Below, piece by piece: positions 31,957-40,489 of a stretch of 64,000 bases of DNA (positions are counted from its first letter, which is position 1; every line of letters starts with the position of its first letter). Both the position numbers and the translations under genes were made by a program. Under the pieces are notes generated by a model. The model was not told where the DNA came from. It did no database searches and saw nothing but the letters and a program-made list of their open reading frames with translations. This DNA is from Flagellimonas taeanensis. GTDB taxonomy: Bacteria; Bacteroidota; Bacteroidia; Flavobacteriales; Flavobacteriaceae. The DNA lies in NCBI RefSeq assembly GCF_003584105.1, contig NZ_QXFO01000026.1, positions 62,001-126,000 on the forward strand, in the 5' to 3' direction.

Positions 31957-34500
31957 ATGAAAAGAAAGACATTTATATCTCACTCTAGCAGGGATAAAAA
32001 GTTCGTAAACCAAATTGCCGAAAAATTAGAAAAACAAAATGTATGGTTTGATACTTGGGATATAGATGTTGGAGATGTATTAAGTGATAAAATCGAAGAG
32101 GGAATTGATGAAGCAAAGAACTTCCTTATTATTCTATCAAAGAATTCCATTGATAGCTCATGGGTTAAATATGAGCTGAATATGGCATTAATCAAGTATT
32201 TGGAAAATGAAGATTATCGTCTAATAGTGGCAAGAATTGATGATGTTCAAGTTCCATTGAGGTTGAAACCATTTCTTAGGGTTGATATATCAAGTTCCAA
32301 AAATATTATCAATTCAATAATTGATTCATTAAATGGTGATGCTAGAAGCTTCAAAAGACAGTTTGTAAACAGAAATGATGAGATTACTTCTCTTCAAGAT
32401 ATGTTTTATGACTCTAATATCAAATTTATTTCCCTTATCGGTTTTTTTGGAATTGGTAAATCTTCTCTGATTAAAGAAACTTTAAAAAGAACATATAGTA
32501 ACCCGGAAATATCTGAAATTATATTGTCACCATCTTATTTTGGTTCAAGATTAACTCTGGAACTTTGTTCCAAAGCTGGAGTTGAATTGCCTAAAGATGG
32601 TGCTTCAATGGCAGAGTTAAATTCATTAAATTTACTTTCCGTTGAAATTCTTCTCTCGAAAGGCCATTTTATTGTCTTCAACAAAATGGAATCTATTCTA
32701 GATGATAATGGAACTCCGAACGAAGACATTTTGAATATTATTGACCATTTTAAAGAGAAGGAAATCTTGAACAGATTTCCATTGATTTTCTTATCAACAA
32801 GATGGTTACAGTTAAATAACATTGAAAGCAAAATTTCAGATAATTTATATCTAAAAGGCCTATCAAATAAACACTTAAATCAAATTATCAGTTCTGAATT
32901 AGAAAGAACAGATCCTTCGAGGAAGTTTGATGAAAAGTCTATTTCAAGAATATCTCATTTATTACATGGTTACCCTCTTGCAGGCAGACTTGCTGCACCA
33001 TTCATTGTAAAATATGGAACTGATTATCTTATTGATAATATCCAAGTCATTAATCAATTGAAAATTGATATTGCTGAGGAAATACTTTCAAAAGCAAAAC
33101 TGAAACAATCCGAAATAGAAATCTTGGAAATTTTAGCAATCTTCGAACATCCTTTAAGCTCAAAACATATTAATGATATTCTAGACTTGCCACCAAGTGA
33201 TTACATCAAATTTGTTGATAATTTGGTATCCTACAATCTTATTGAAACTGATGGGAATGGCCTACTACTGCATCCACTTGTAAATGACTTTTATCTTAGG
33301 CTGGCTAGAACAAGTCCAAAGTTTAAAGTTTTTACTGAAAAGCTTTCAGAGATTGCCAAGCAACATTTGGAAGAGCTCGAATCTACAGACAAAATGTATG
33401 TATATTGGCTTACCAATGCTTGTCGATTATTGTTTTACTCTGGAAAACAAAATGAAAGTTATCAGCTAAGAAGAGACTTAATAGGTGAACTTAAAGATGC
33501 GGCCATTAAATTATATCAAAGACAGGATTATTCTACCTCCTTAATATTTTGCAACGATTTTTTAGAATCCAGGCCAGACGATAAGGATGTATTGTTTACA
33601 AAGGCAAGATGTTTGTCAAGGTTAGGTAAGTTAAAAGAATCAATAGACATACTTAGCAAATTAGCTGAATATGAAAACAGTAAATATCGACTGTCAAAAT
33701 ATAATTATGCTATCGGGCGTGCATATATAGAAAATGATCAAAAAAATGACACTTTTTTAGATAAAGCAGAAAAATACTTTATGACATCCATAAGAATTAA
33801 CGAGCATGAAGCTGCACTGCAAAGTATGGGTGAATTGTTGTTTAGAAGGGGTCGATTAGAGGAGGCCGCGGCATTTATCGAACGAAAACTCGAAACATCG
33901 CCTTCTGATCCATATGCTTTAAGTATCTATTCAGATATTCTATGGTCAATGGGCCGAAAACCTGAGGCAATTGATAAAATAATGAATGTACTAAAGTTCC
34001 AACCAAAAAATCCAAATTTCCTTTTTCGAGCAGGCAGATTTATGGCTGAGGAAAACCAAAGCCATGAAGCATATAATATCTTTTCAGAGGTCGTCAAAAT
34101 TGATGACAGCTATTTGGATGCTAGACTTTCACTAGCAGATACTTGTATTGATTTAGGTTATCTAGATGAAGCTAAAAGGCATATAGAGATACTTGAGCGC
34201 AAAGTGAAAGGTTTTAAAACAAATGTTTTGCAATCCATTAAAGCAAACTACTTTTTGAAGGATGAAAAATTATCAGAAGCAGAGTCAATTGCTCAAAAGC
34301 TATTGGCTAATGACAGAAATGTCATTACATTGGGCTTACTTTCAAAAGTTTTTATTTACAAGTATAGAGAATCCTTAAAGAAGGGATTGACATTGATTGC
34401 AGAATCAGATAAAACAAAAGCAATTGATTTAATAGAAGAGGGATTGAAACTAGATGAAAACAATGAAACATTAAAAAACATGTTGAATGGATTGAAATAA
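31957..34500 (+). CDS. TIR - STAND NTPase - TPR protein, candidate anti-phage NLR-like effector
   Basis: 847 residues, no signal peptide. The TIR domain (1-130) starts 'KTFISHSSRDKKFVNQIAEK' and keeps the catalytic Glu (E73) in 'DSSWVKYELNMAL', so NADase activity is plausible. Residues 137-375 form an NB-ARC-like STAND NTPase: 'FVNRNDEITSLQDMF' linker motif, Walker A GFFGIGKS (162-169), Walker B region 'HFIVFNKMES' with Asn in place of the usual Asp, sensor-like 'PLIFLSTRW' (275-283) and 'HGYPLAGRLAA' (GxP). A winged-helix segment follows to about 445. The rest is TPR-like repeats ('LLFRRGRLEEAAAFIERKLE'). This is the architecture of bacterial NLR/Avs-type defence proteins: repeats sense, the NTPase oligomerises, TIR depletes NAD+. 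The gene is A+T-rich and sits beside tRNA-Phe. Confidence 0.85.
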   Translation: MKRKTFISHSSRDKKFVNQIAEKLEKQNVWFDTWDIDVGDVLSDKIEEGIDEAKNFLIILSKNSIDSSWVKYELNMALIKYLENEDYRLIVARIDDVQVPLRLKPFLRVDISSSKNIINSIIDSLNGDARSFKRQFVNRNDEITSLQDMFYDSNIKFISLIGFFGIGKSSLIKETLKRTYSNPEISEIILSPSYFGSRLTLELCSKAGVELPKDGASMAELNSLNLLSVEILLSKGHFIVFNKMESILDDNGTPNEDILNIIDHFKEKEILNRFPLIFLSTRWLQLNNIESKISDNLYLKGLSNKHLNQIISSELERTDPSRKFDEKSISRISHLLHGYPLAGRLAAPFIVKYGTDYLIDNIQVINQLKIDIAEEILSKAKLKQSEIEILEILAIFEHPLSSKHINDILDLPPSDYIKFVDNLVSYNLIETDGNGLLLHPLVNDFYLRLARTSPKFKVFTEKLSEIAKQHLEELESTDKMYVYWLTNACRLLFYSGKQNESYQLRRDLIGELKDAAIKLYQRQDYSTSLIFCNDFLESRPDDKDVLFTKARCLSRLGKLKESIDILSKLAEYENSKYRLSKYNYAIGRAYIENDQKNDTFLDKAEKYFMTSIRINEHEAALQSMGELLFRRGRLEEAAAFIERKLETSPSDPYALSIYSDILWSMGRKPEAIDKIMNVLKFQPKNPNFLFRAGRFMAEENQSHEAYNIFSEVVKIDDSYLDARLSLADTCIDLGYLDEAKRHIEILERKVKGFKTNVLQSIKANYFLKDEKLSEAESIAQKLLANDRNVITLGLLSKVFIYKYRESLKKGLTLIAESDKTKAIDLIEEGLKLDENNETLKNMLNGLK

Positions 34501-34620
34501 TCCCCATCCCCAGATTCCTCAAGATTGCATCTTTTTGTACCTCCAAGACATTGCTTCGACAAAAAACAGCGTTTTTGTTCAGCATACACTTCGATTCCAT
34601 TTTGCACCAAAAACAAAAAA

Positions 34621-34641
34621 CCCGCAAACTATGTTTGCGGG
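34621..34641. terminator. bidirectional terminator after tRNA-Phe
   Basis: CCCGCAAAC-TAT-GTTTGCGGG is a perfect 9-bp stem flanked by an A-run before it and TTTTTTT after it. It ends the tRNA-Phe transcript on the minus strand, and can also end the TIR gene transcript on the plus strand. Confidence 0.8.
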
Positions 34642-34649
34642 TTTTTTTG

Positions 34650-34722
<73 letters not shown>

Positions 34723-34822
34723 ATGCCCTAAAGCGGGTGCAAATATAATTTCAAAAATAGGATATACAAACAAAAACTGGAAAAAAGGCATCGATTTTTT
34801 TCCATTTCCCGACCTTTGCCCT

Positions 34823-35551
34823 ATGAATCTGGTCATAGACATTGGCAACACCTTGGTAAAGTATGCGGTTTTTGACAACGGCACGCTCATGTACGACGAA
34901 AGCTCGGAGGCGGGACTCTTTTTGTCCAAGGTAAAAGGGCTGTTTGGCAAATTCCCCGAAATCAACCGTTCGCTCATCTCCTCGGTGGGCCGTTTGGAAG
35001 GGAAAGAGCGCGACATTGTGGCCCTGTTCTGCAAGGTGCACGTGCTCTCCAACACCTCCAAGGTGCCTTTCAAGAACAGCTATGCCACACCACAGACACT
35101 GGGGGTGGACCGGCTGGCCCTGGCCACCGCGGCCTTTTACCAGAACCCACGGGGAAACACCCTGGTGGTGGACGCCGGCACTTGCATCACCTACGACATG
35201 GTGAACAATTTTGGGGAATACATCGGTGGGGCCATTTCCCCCGGTGTGCAGATGCGGTACAGGGCCATGCACCAGCAAACGGCCGGCCTGCCATTGCTCC
35301 AGCCCGAGGACATCCTGGACTTTATCGGGAACTCAACCCAGGCGTGCATGCACAGCGGTGTGATCAACGGGGTTGCCCAGGAAGTGGACGGCATTATAGG
35401 CCAGTATCGTTCCCGCTTTCAAGATTTAACAGTTATTTTAACAGGGGGTGATGCCCATTTTTTTGCCAAAAGGCTAAAAAACACCATATTTGCGAACCCC
35501 AAATTTCTCTTGGAGGGTCTAAATTACTTGCTGGAATACAACAAAAGCTAG
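34823..35551 (+). CDS. coaX: type III pantothenate kinase
   Basis: 242 residues of the ASKHA fold. It phosphorylates pantothenate, the first step of coenzyme A synthesis. Motifs are 'LVIDIGNTLVKYAVFDNG' (phosphate 1), 'TLGVDRLALATAA' (pantothenate site) and 'TLVVDAGTCITYDMV' (phosphate 2). 'GGAISPGVQMRYRAMHQQTA' is typical of CoaX. It starts a plus-strand gene string; the next gene begins immediately after its stop. Confidence 0.96.
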   Translation: MNLVIDIGNTLVKYAVFDNGTLMYDESSEAGLFLSKVKGLFGKFPEINRSLISSVGRLEGKERDIVALFCKVHVLSNTSKVPFKNSYATPQTLGVDRLALATAAFYQNPRGNTLVVDAGTCITYDMVNNFGEYIGGAISPGVQMRYRAMHQQTAGLPLLQPEDILDFIGNSTQACMHSGVINGVAQEVDGIIGQYRSRFQDLTVILTGGDAHFFAKRLKNTIFANPKFLLEGLNYLLEYNKS

Positions 35552-36832
35552 ATGATTAAAAAAATATTGATCGCTTTTTTTTGCATGGGAGCCCATGGGC
35601 TCTTTGCGCAAAATGCCACCATATCCCCATATTCATATTTTGGAATCGGAGACCTTCGGGATAATGGTTCCGTGGAAAATCAAATGATGGGGGGCGTCAG
35701 TATGTACGGCGACAGTATCCATATCAACCTGTCCAACCCTGCAGCCTATTCCAAGTTGAAGCTTACCGCTTATACCGCCGGAATTTCACGTACAGAATAT
35801 CGATTGAAGGATTGGTCCACCCAACAGAACACCTCGGTGACCAATTTGGACTATTTGGCCATTGGCTTCCCCATAGCCAAGAATATGGGCGTGGGCTTTG
35901 GTCTCATGCCATTGTCATCCGTAGGGTACAGCCTCAGGGACGAAACTACCAACAATGATGGGGCGGATGTGATCAATGTGTATAACGGGGATGGAGGGCT
36001 CAACCGGATTTATGCTTCCATAGGATATGAACCCATAAAGAACCTTAGTCTGGGTATTACGGCGAACTTTAACTTTGGTACATTGGAGTACCAAAGGGTT
36101 CAAAGTGTGGAGGACGTGCAGTTCGGTACGGTGGATAATAGGGAGTCCAGGGTAAACGGGTATGACTTTAAATATGCCCTGAACTACACCCCGACAATCA
36201 TGGACAAATATACCTTGTATGCTTCCGTATTGGTGAACACACAGGGCAATTTGGTGTCAAAGAATACACAGACCTTGGGGTCGTTCTCGTTGTCCACGGG
36301 GAGCAATATAGAAGTGGTGGATGTGGATCTGGACGCCACCAACCTGAGAAATACAGAGCTCAAAATACCAACGCGCACAACGGTTGGGCTAGGTTTTGGA
36401 GAAGACAAGAAATGGTTTTTGGGAGGGGAGTACAGCTTTCAGCAGTTCAGCGATTTTGAGAACAGGTTTTTGGGCCTGAACAATGTGGTCTACAACAATG
36501 CCAGTACATTGGCTTTTGGAGGCTATTGGGTACCGAACCACACTGCCCTGACAGGCTACTTTAAAAGAGTCACTTACCGCGCAGGCCTTCGTTATGATAG
36601 GACCGGCTTAGAGGTGAACAACAAAGAGATAAACAACTTTGGCATAACTTTTGGTCTTGGATTACCGTTGAGCGGCACGACGCTCGATACCTTCTTCTCC
36701 AACCTGAACCTAGGTTTTGAATTGGGCAGAAGGGGAACAACGGACGCAAACCTCATAGAGGAAAGTTATTTGAAGATCAACGTGGGCATATCCCTAAATG
36801 ATAGATGGTTTAGGAAAACAAAAATAAATTGA
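35552..36832 (+). CDS. outer-membrane beta-barrel protein
   Basis: 426 residues. A signal peptide (MIKKILIAFFCMGAHGLFAQ) is followed by 'ATISPYSYFGIGDL' and many alternating strands. The C-terminus ends in aromatic/polar strands, as expected for an outer-membrane barrel. It resembles a Bacteroidota porin-like family found after coaX. The ATG directly follows the coaX stop, and a TPR gene and lptC come next, suggesting a role in envelope biogenesis or transport (inference). Confidence 0.8.
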   Translation: MIKKILIAFFCMGAHGLFAQNATISPYSYFGIGDLRDNGSVENQMMGGVSMYGDSIHINLSNPAAYSKLKLTAYTAGISRTEYRLKDWSTQQNTSVTNLDYLAIGFPIAKNMGVGFGLMPLSSVGYSLRDETTNNDGADVINVYNGDGGLNRIYASIGYEPIKNLSLGITANFNFGTLEYQRVQSVEDVQFGTVDNRESRVNGYDFKYALNYTPTIMDKYTLYASVLVNTQGNLVSKNTQTLGSFSLSTGSNIEVVDVDLDATNLRNTELKIPTRTTVGLGFGEDKKWFLGGEYSFQQFSDFENRFLGLNNVVYNNASTLAFGGYWVPNHTALTGYFKRVTYRAGLRYDRTGLEVNNKEINNFGITFGLGLPLSGTTLDTFFSNLNLGFELGRRGTTDANLIEESYLKINVGISLNDRWFRKTKIN

Positions 36833-36935
36833 TAGGCCCTTTTTTTGAAAAAATGATAAATAACCACCCATAAAAAATCTGGTAAGCGGATTTTTTAATG
36901 AAAATTTGTACTTTAACCACTTTAAAATTAGTAAG

Positions 36936-38306
36936 ATGAAAAAGAGACACTACTTAACAATGATAACGGTCGTTATGTTGACGGGATTAAGTATGGCCCA
37001 GGCACAGAACCCCGAGTGCATGACGAATCTTTCCATTTACGCCGAACACGCAAAGGTGAAGAACTACGATGCCGCCTATGAACCATGGAAAATGGTGTAT
37101 GAAAGTTGCCCCGACATCAATAGGGCCAACTTTACCTATGGGGAAAAGATTCTTGCCCATAAGATTGATAAATCTACCGGTGCGGATAAAGATGGATATG
37201 TGCAGGATTTGATGTCATTGTATGACAACAGTATCAAATATTTCCCTACCAAGTTCACCAAAGCCGGAGTGGCCATAGACAAGGCACTTTTGCTATACGA
37301 CAATAAGATGGCATCCGACGAGCAAATCTTTAATATGTTGGATGCGGCCTATAAAGAGGACAGGGCCAATTTCAAGAACCCTAAGGCACTTTACCTATAC
37401 TTCTCAAGTTTGGTAGACCTTCATGCAGCAGGAAAAAAAGACCTTCAAGATGTCTTTGATACCTATGATGATGTCACTGAAAAAATTGAGGAAGAAAACA
37501 AAGAGTGGACCGATATCGTTACAAAACTACTACCCAAGGATTCTTTGGGAACATTGACATCCAAGGAAAAGAGCCAGTTAAGAGTGGCCAATACCAACTC
37601 AGAGTCTTTTGGTAAGATTGCCAGCAGTATCGACGCCAAATTGGGTAACCTTGCCGATTGCGATAACCTTATTCCGCTCTATGAAAAGAGCTACGATGCA
37701 AAAAAGGGTGACGTAAACTGGGTGAAACGAGCAGTGGGAAGAATGTTCTCCAAAGACTGTACCGATGACCCTATGTTCCGAAAACTGTTCGAGGCCCAAT
37801 TGGCTTTGGATCCCTCTGCCAGTGCTTACCTATATGGTGGGACTTTGAAGCAAAAGTCTGGTGATAGCAAAGGGGCCATCGAAGATTTCAACAAGGCTGT
37901 GGAATTGGAAACGGATTCGTACAAAAAATCCAACATCCTGTATAAAATTGCTACTACTGTTAGAAAGAGCAGCAAGTCTCAGGCAAGAAGCTATGCCCTT
38001 AAGGCCATCGATGCAGATCCTGCCAATGGAAAAGCATATTTGTTGATTGCCAATCTATATGCCAGTAGCGCCAATGATTGTGGAAACGATGCATTTGAGA
38101 AGAGAGCCATATACTGGAAAGCAGCCGAAATGGCCCGAAAAGCAGGAAGGGTTGACCCCGCTCTAAGCGGAACTGCCGGCCAAACTGCGGCCAGCTACGA
38201 TGCAAAGGCACCTACCAAGGAAATGATCTTCAGTTCTGGCAAGGCCGGACAGACCATTACTTTCAGTTGTTGGGTTGGGGGTAGCGTTACGGTACCAAGC
38301 CTATAG
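36936..38306 (+). CDS. secreted TPR-repeat protein
   Basis: 456 residues from the ATG at 36936 (MKKRHYLTMITVVMLTGLSM); ten upstream residues are open but not family-like. After the signal peptide come helical repeats, with clear TPR-like units near the C-terminus ('GALKQKSGD'-type 'YGGTLKQKSGDSKGAIEDFN' and 'SYALKAIDADPANGKAYLLI'). It is probably periplasmic. It lies between the outer-membrane protein and lptC genes, and the lptC GTG follows its stop by one base. Function unknown. Confidence 0.82.
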   Translation: MKKRHYLTMITVVMLTGLSMAQAQNPECMTNLSIYAEHAKVKNYDAAYEPWKMVYESCPDINRANFTYGEKILAHKIDKSTGADKDGYVQDLMSLYDNSIKYFPTKFTKAGVAIDKALLLYDNKMASDEQIFNMLDAAYKEDRANFKNPKALYLYFSSLVDLHAAGKKDLQDVFDTYDDVTEKIEEENKEWTDIVTKLLPKDSLGTLTSKEKSQLRVANTNSESFGKIASSIDAKLGNLADCDNLIPLYEKSYDAKKGDVNWVKRAVGRMFSKDCTDDPMFRKLFEAQLALDPSASAYLYGGTLKQKSGDSKGAIEDFNKAVELETDSYKKSNILYKIATTVRKSSKSQARSYALKAIDADPANGKAYLLIANLYASSANDCGNDAFEKRAIYWKAAEMARKAGRVDPALSGTAGQTAASYDAKAPTKEMIFSSGKAGQTITFSCWVGGSVTVPSL

Positions 38307-38307
38307 T

Positions 38308-38913
38308 GTGAAACGAAAATCAAGAAATATTTTAAAGTGTTTTGCCACGGTATCCGCCGTGGCAATCCTTTTTATATCCTGTGGGGATGACTACGAGCGG
38401 GTTGGAGAGGAGGCAGTTAAACCCATTTTTCCACAAGGGGTGGCACAGAATTTCACACTTACCTACACTGAGACCGTTGAGGCCATGAACTCACAGGATT
38501 CGGCAAAATCAAGGGTGATAGCCGTGCTCAGTAGCCCGATTTCAGAGGATTTTGACAACCAAGCCTTTAAATTCCGTACCTTTCCCGAAGGACTCAAAGT
38601 GGATTTTTTTGACGATAAGAACCAAAAAAGTGTCATTGTGGCCGACTATGGGATAGTCTATTCACAGACCAATTTGATAGATTTGCAGGGAAATGTGGTA
38701 ATTGAAAGCCACGACGGGAAAAAATTGGAAACCGATCAATTGTTTTTCGACAGGAAGAACAATTGGATCTTTACCGAAGGGGCATTCACCTATACCAACC
38801 CGGACGACGGCACCGTTATGGACGGAAAGGGAATGGATTTCAACAAGGATTTCACCTTTTTCAAAGCCCATAAGACCTTTGGCCTCATGACCATTAAAGA
38901 AGAAGACGAATGA
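38308..38913 (+). CDS. lptC: LPS export protein LptC (lipoprotein form)
   Basis: 201 residues from a GTG at 38308, one base after the TPR stop; an upstream TTG frame would overlap that gene. The start gives a basic N-terminus, a hydrophobic segment and a lipobox (LFISC), then the LptC beta-jellyroll: 'GVAQNFTLTYTETV', 'VDFFDDKNQKSVIVADYG' and 'GNVVIESHDGKKLETDQLF'. LptC carries lipopolysaccharide from the inner-membrane LptBFG complex towards LptA. Its TGA overlaps the next ATG. Confidence 0.88.
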   Translation: MKRKSRNILKCFATVSAVAILFISCGDDYERVGEEAVKPIFPQGVAQNFTLTYTETVEAMNSQDSAKSRVIAVLSSPISEDFDNQAFKFRTFPEGLKVDFFDDKNQKSVIVADYGIVYSQTNLIDLQGNVVIESHDGKKLETDQLFFDRKNNWIFTEGAFTYTNPDDGTVMDGKGMDFNKDFTFFKAHKTFGLMTIKEEDE

Positions 38914-39113
38914 TCAATATTTTAAAGTACACCGAATACCTTTACTTGGCCGTTGCGGTCGTTTCCATCTACAAGATAGTGACGCTCTGGAGCATCGACC
39001 CCAAGGAAACCTATATTTTTATCTTCTTCGCCGTCGTGTCCATGGCCATGTTCATCTTCAGGAGAAGATATCGGAAACGCTTTGAACAACGACAAAAGGA
39101 AAACCAGAAATAG
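38910..39113 (+). CDS. small membrane protein, 67 aa
   Basis: 67 residues with two hydrophobic segments (around 'YLYLAVAVVSIYKIVTLW' and 'IFIFFAVVSMAMFIF') and a very basic C-terminal tail (RRRYRKRFEQRQKENQK). It overlaps the lptC stop as ATGA, and the CNNM gene starts two bases after its stop. The position is typical of Flavobacteriia. No function known. Confidence 0.8.
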   Translation: MINILKYTEYLYLAVAVVSIYKIVTLWSIDPKETYIFIFFAVVSMAMFIFRRRYRKRFEQRQKENQK

Positions 39114-39115
39114 CC

Positions 39116-40405
39116 TTGGACACCCCGGTCATCATCATATTTCTTTCCCTATTGTTCTCGGCATTCTTTTCAGGAATGGAGATAGCTTTCATTTCCGCCA
39201 ATAAGATCCATATAGAAATTGAAAAAAAGCAGGAAGGTATCTTGGCGAAGGTGCTCACTTGGCTCACGGAAAAGCCGTCCAAGTTCATAGCCACGATGCT
39301 CATTGGCAACAATATTGCCTTGGTTATCTACGGGATGTTCATGGGAGAGCTGCTCATGGGCTGGTTCCAAAGTTTGGTGCCCACGGACATTGCTTTTTTG
39401 GATGCGCTCTTGACGGATTTCAGCCTGGTCTCCCAAACGGTGATCTCAACATTGATCATCCTGTTCACTGCCGAATTTTTGCCCAAGGTGCTTTTTCAGA
39501 TCTATTCCAACACCTTATTGAAGATTTTGGCCATACCCGCCTATTTTTTCTATGTGCTGTTCTCCTTCATATCATGGTTTGTCATCAAGGTTTCCGATTT
39601 CATACTCCGGGTGTTTTTCAAGACGGACGGTGATGAGGTCCAGCTCTCCTTCACCAAGTTGGAACTGGGCGATTACATTACCGAGCATATGGAGACCGTG
39701 GAAGAAGAAGATGAGGTGGATTCGGAAATACAGATATTCCAGAATGCCCTACAGTTTTCCACCGTAAAGGCACGTGAGGTAATGGTGCCGCGTACCGAGA
39801 TCACTGCTGTGGAACTTAACGAAACGCCCAAAACCCTGACCAAGCTCTTCACCGAGACCGGCTATTCGAAAATTTTGGTCTATAAGGACAGTATAGACGA
39901 GATCATAGGTTATGTGCACTCCTACGAACTTTTCAAAAAGCCCAAGACCATCAAGAGCATTTTGATGCCGGTGGAATTTGTGCCGGAGACCATGATGATC
40001 CAGGATATTCTCAATGTACTGACCAAAAAGCGAAAGAGTATGGCCGTGGTTTTGGACGAATATGGCGGAACGTCCGGCATCATGACCGTGGAGGACATCA
40101 TTGAGGAACTCTTCGGGGAGATAGAGGACGAGCACGATACCATTGACTTCCATGAAGAACGGGTCGAGGAAAACCTCTACAAGTTCTCTGCCCGGTTGGA
40201 GGTGGACTACATCAACGAAAACTATAAACTGGAACTGCCCGAAGGGGAGGAATACGAAACCTTGGGCGGCCTTATCGTGAACAAGACGGGACACATACCT
40301 GAGCAGGACTCCGAAGTCACCATCGACAATTTTACCTTTCAGATCCTAGAGGTGTCCAATACCAAAATAGACTTGGTGAGCGTGCGGGTCCATACTGAGG
40401 ATTAA
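39116..40405 (+). CDS. CNNM/CorC (hemolysin-family) membrane protein
   Basis: 429 residues starting at a TTG two bases after the previous stop; this start is preferred because it keeps the first membrane helix intact ('IIIFLSLLFSAFFSGMEIAF'). The next ATG, 60 bp in, would cut it. It has a DUF21/CNNM membrane domain, then two CBS domains ('VMVPRTEITAVELNE', 'SMAVVLDEYGGTSGIMTVED') and a C-terminal CorC_HlyC domain. Related proteins are implicated in magnesium export, and in Flavobacteriia this family includes GldE. Confidence 0.9.
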   Translation: MDTPVIIIFLSLLFSAFFSGMEIAFISANKIHIEIEKKQEGILAKVLTWLTEKPSKFIATMLIGNNIALVIYGMFMGELLMGWFQSLVPTDIAFLDALLTDFSLVSQTVISTLIILFTAEFLPKVLFQIYSNTLLKILAIPAYFFYVLFSFISWFVIKVSDFILRVFFKTDGDEVQLSFTKLELGDYITEHMETVEEEDEVDSEIQIFQNALQFSTVKAREVMVPRTEITAVELNETPKTLTKLFTETGYSKILVYKDSIDEIIGYVHSYELFKKPKTIKSILMPVEFVPETMMIQDILNVLTKKRKSMAVVLDEYGGTSGIMTVEDIIEELFGEIEDEHDTIDFHEERVEENLYKFSARLEVDYINENYKLELPEGEEYETLGGLIVNKTGHIPEQDSEVTIDNFTFQILEVSNTKIDLVSVRVHTED

Positions 40406-40489
40406 TGATTTCCGTATCTTTTTGCGCTTTCCTATTTGAAAAGAAAGTGGTATTTTCGCCCACTGAATTTAAAGAAAACTAGCAGTAAA

